Source: Bdellovibrio sp.
Lineage (GTDB): Bacteria > Bdellovibrionota > Bdellovibrionia > Bdellovibrionales > UBA1609
DNA: 7,670 bases
NCBI GenBank assembly: GCA_003694355.1
Contig: RFKI01000233.1
Span: 1 to 7,670, forward strand
Direction of reading: 5' to 3'
Under the pieces are notes generated by a model. That model was not told the DNA's origin, did no database searches, and saw only the letters and a list, made by a program, of their open reading frames with translations. The position numbers and the translations under genes were made by a program. Shown piece by piece: positions 7,335 to 7,670 of this stretch (the first letter of the stretch is position 1; each line of letters begins with the position of its first letter).

Positions 7335-7637
7335 ATGAAAATCATCACCCTTTTTTTAATTTTTATAATGATCGGTTGTGGCCCCAATACGCCAGAACCT
7401 ATTGGAGGGCATAAAAAACCTCAAAATAAAAGCTTTTCCTTAACAAATCAGGAGAAGCAAAGCATTTTAGCCCTAAACGGCTTAGGTAAAAGGGTTTTCC
7501 TTCTGCGTTTCTCTCAAATACTTTCCAAACATCCTCACCTTAAGGAGTTTTCGGAAAAAGAGGTTTTTTCCTATCTAGATCAAGTTTTTCAAATCCAATG
7601 TAAAAGACGATGTAAAATTCAAACAAAGAAACTATAA
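7335..7637 (+). CDS. Small putative lipoprotein
   Basis: This encodes 100 residues. AAGGAGG (7321-7327) lies 7 bases before ATG and abuts the previous stop, and the intergenic gap is 13 bases. The N-terminus MKIITLFLIFIMIGC is a short lipoprotein signal with lipobox IMIG-Cys15. A Pro/Gly/Lys-rich linker (about 16-35) follows, then a small helical domain ('NQEKQSILALNGLGKRVFLLRFSQIL' region, about 38-80) and a basic C-terminus with a CKRRC pair. No family is recognised. As part of the same cluster as two exported proteins, it could be a membrane-tethered partner or an entry-exclusion or lysis-type small lipoprotein; nothing in the sequence decides between these. Confidence 0.75.
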   Translation: MKIITLFLIFIMIGCGPNTPEPIGGHKKPQNKSFSLTNQEKQSILALNGLGKRVFLLRFSQILSKHPHLKEFSEKEVFSYLDQVFQIQCKRRCKIQTKKL

Positions 7638-7649
7638 AAGGAGACACCC

Positions 7650-7670
7650 ATGAAACTCATTATCTATTTC
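7650..7670 (+). CDS. Start of another cluster gene, probably exported (truncated by window end)
   Basis: ATG at 7650 follows AAGGAG (7638-7643) at 6-base spacing and lies 12 bases after the small lipoprotein stop. Only MKLIIYF is visible. A Lys followed by hydrophobic residues suggests another signal peptide or lipoprotein signal, but seven residues cannot identify the product. Confidence 0.6.

Noticed and set aside
1..7670. tRNA, rRNA, CRISPR, insertion sequence or attachment site
   Set aside because: No cloverleaf, direct-repeat array, transposase frame or terminal inverted repeats were seen. The window is almost fully occupied by + strand protein genes, with no gap over 170 bases.

Overview
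The window reads entirely on the + strand. It looks like a chromosomal segment of an AT-rich, diderm (Gram-negative) bacterium. The evidence is a TamB-like inter-membrane protein followed by an Omp85 outer-membrane barrel protein, two lipobox lipoproteins and several Sec-type signal peptides. A low-GC predatory or related lineage (Bdellovibrionota-like) would fit a lipoprotein serine protease carrying a P-domain, but that placement is a guess from gene style; no rRNA or taxonomic marker is present.

Region 1 (1-3828) is an envelope-biogenesis pair. The 3' end of a tamB-like gene enters from the left edge and ends at 980. An Omp85 (BamA/TamA superfamily) gene follows and overlaps it by 14 bases if, as argued here, it starts at the TTG at 967. 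The Omp85 protein appears to carry seven POTRA-like repeats before a roughly 375-residue barrel, and its barrel signature reads LRSF instead of the usual (V/I)RG(F/Y).

Region 2 (3829-5289) is a 135-base spacer with no convincing promoter or terminator, then a single gene for a lipoprotein trypsin/V8-like serine protease with an intact His-Asp-Ser triad and a C-terminal proprotein-convertase P-domain.

Region 3 (5290-5456) is a regulatory spacer. It holds a probable intrinsic terminator, a possible -10 box and a perfect 10-bp inverted repeat whose downstream arm is the ribosome binding site of the next gene.

Region 4 (5457-7670) is a compact cluster of four genes: two exported proteins of unknown function, a small lipoprotein and the first codons of another gene. 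Neighbouring genes overlap by 4 bases or are separated by 12-13, and each has a strong Shine-Dalgarno sequence. The first two proteins share short motifs in the same order and may be distant paralogues. The cluster looks like an uncharacterised envelope or secreted system whose first gene may be controlled by its folded leader.
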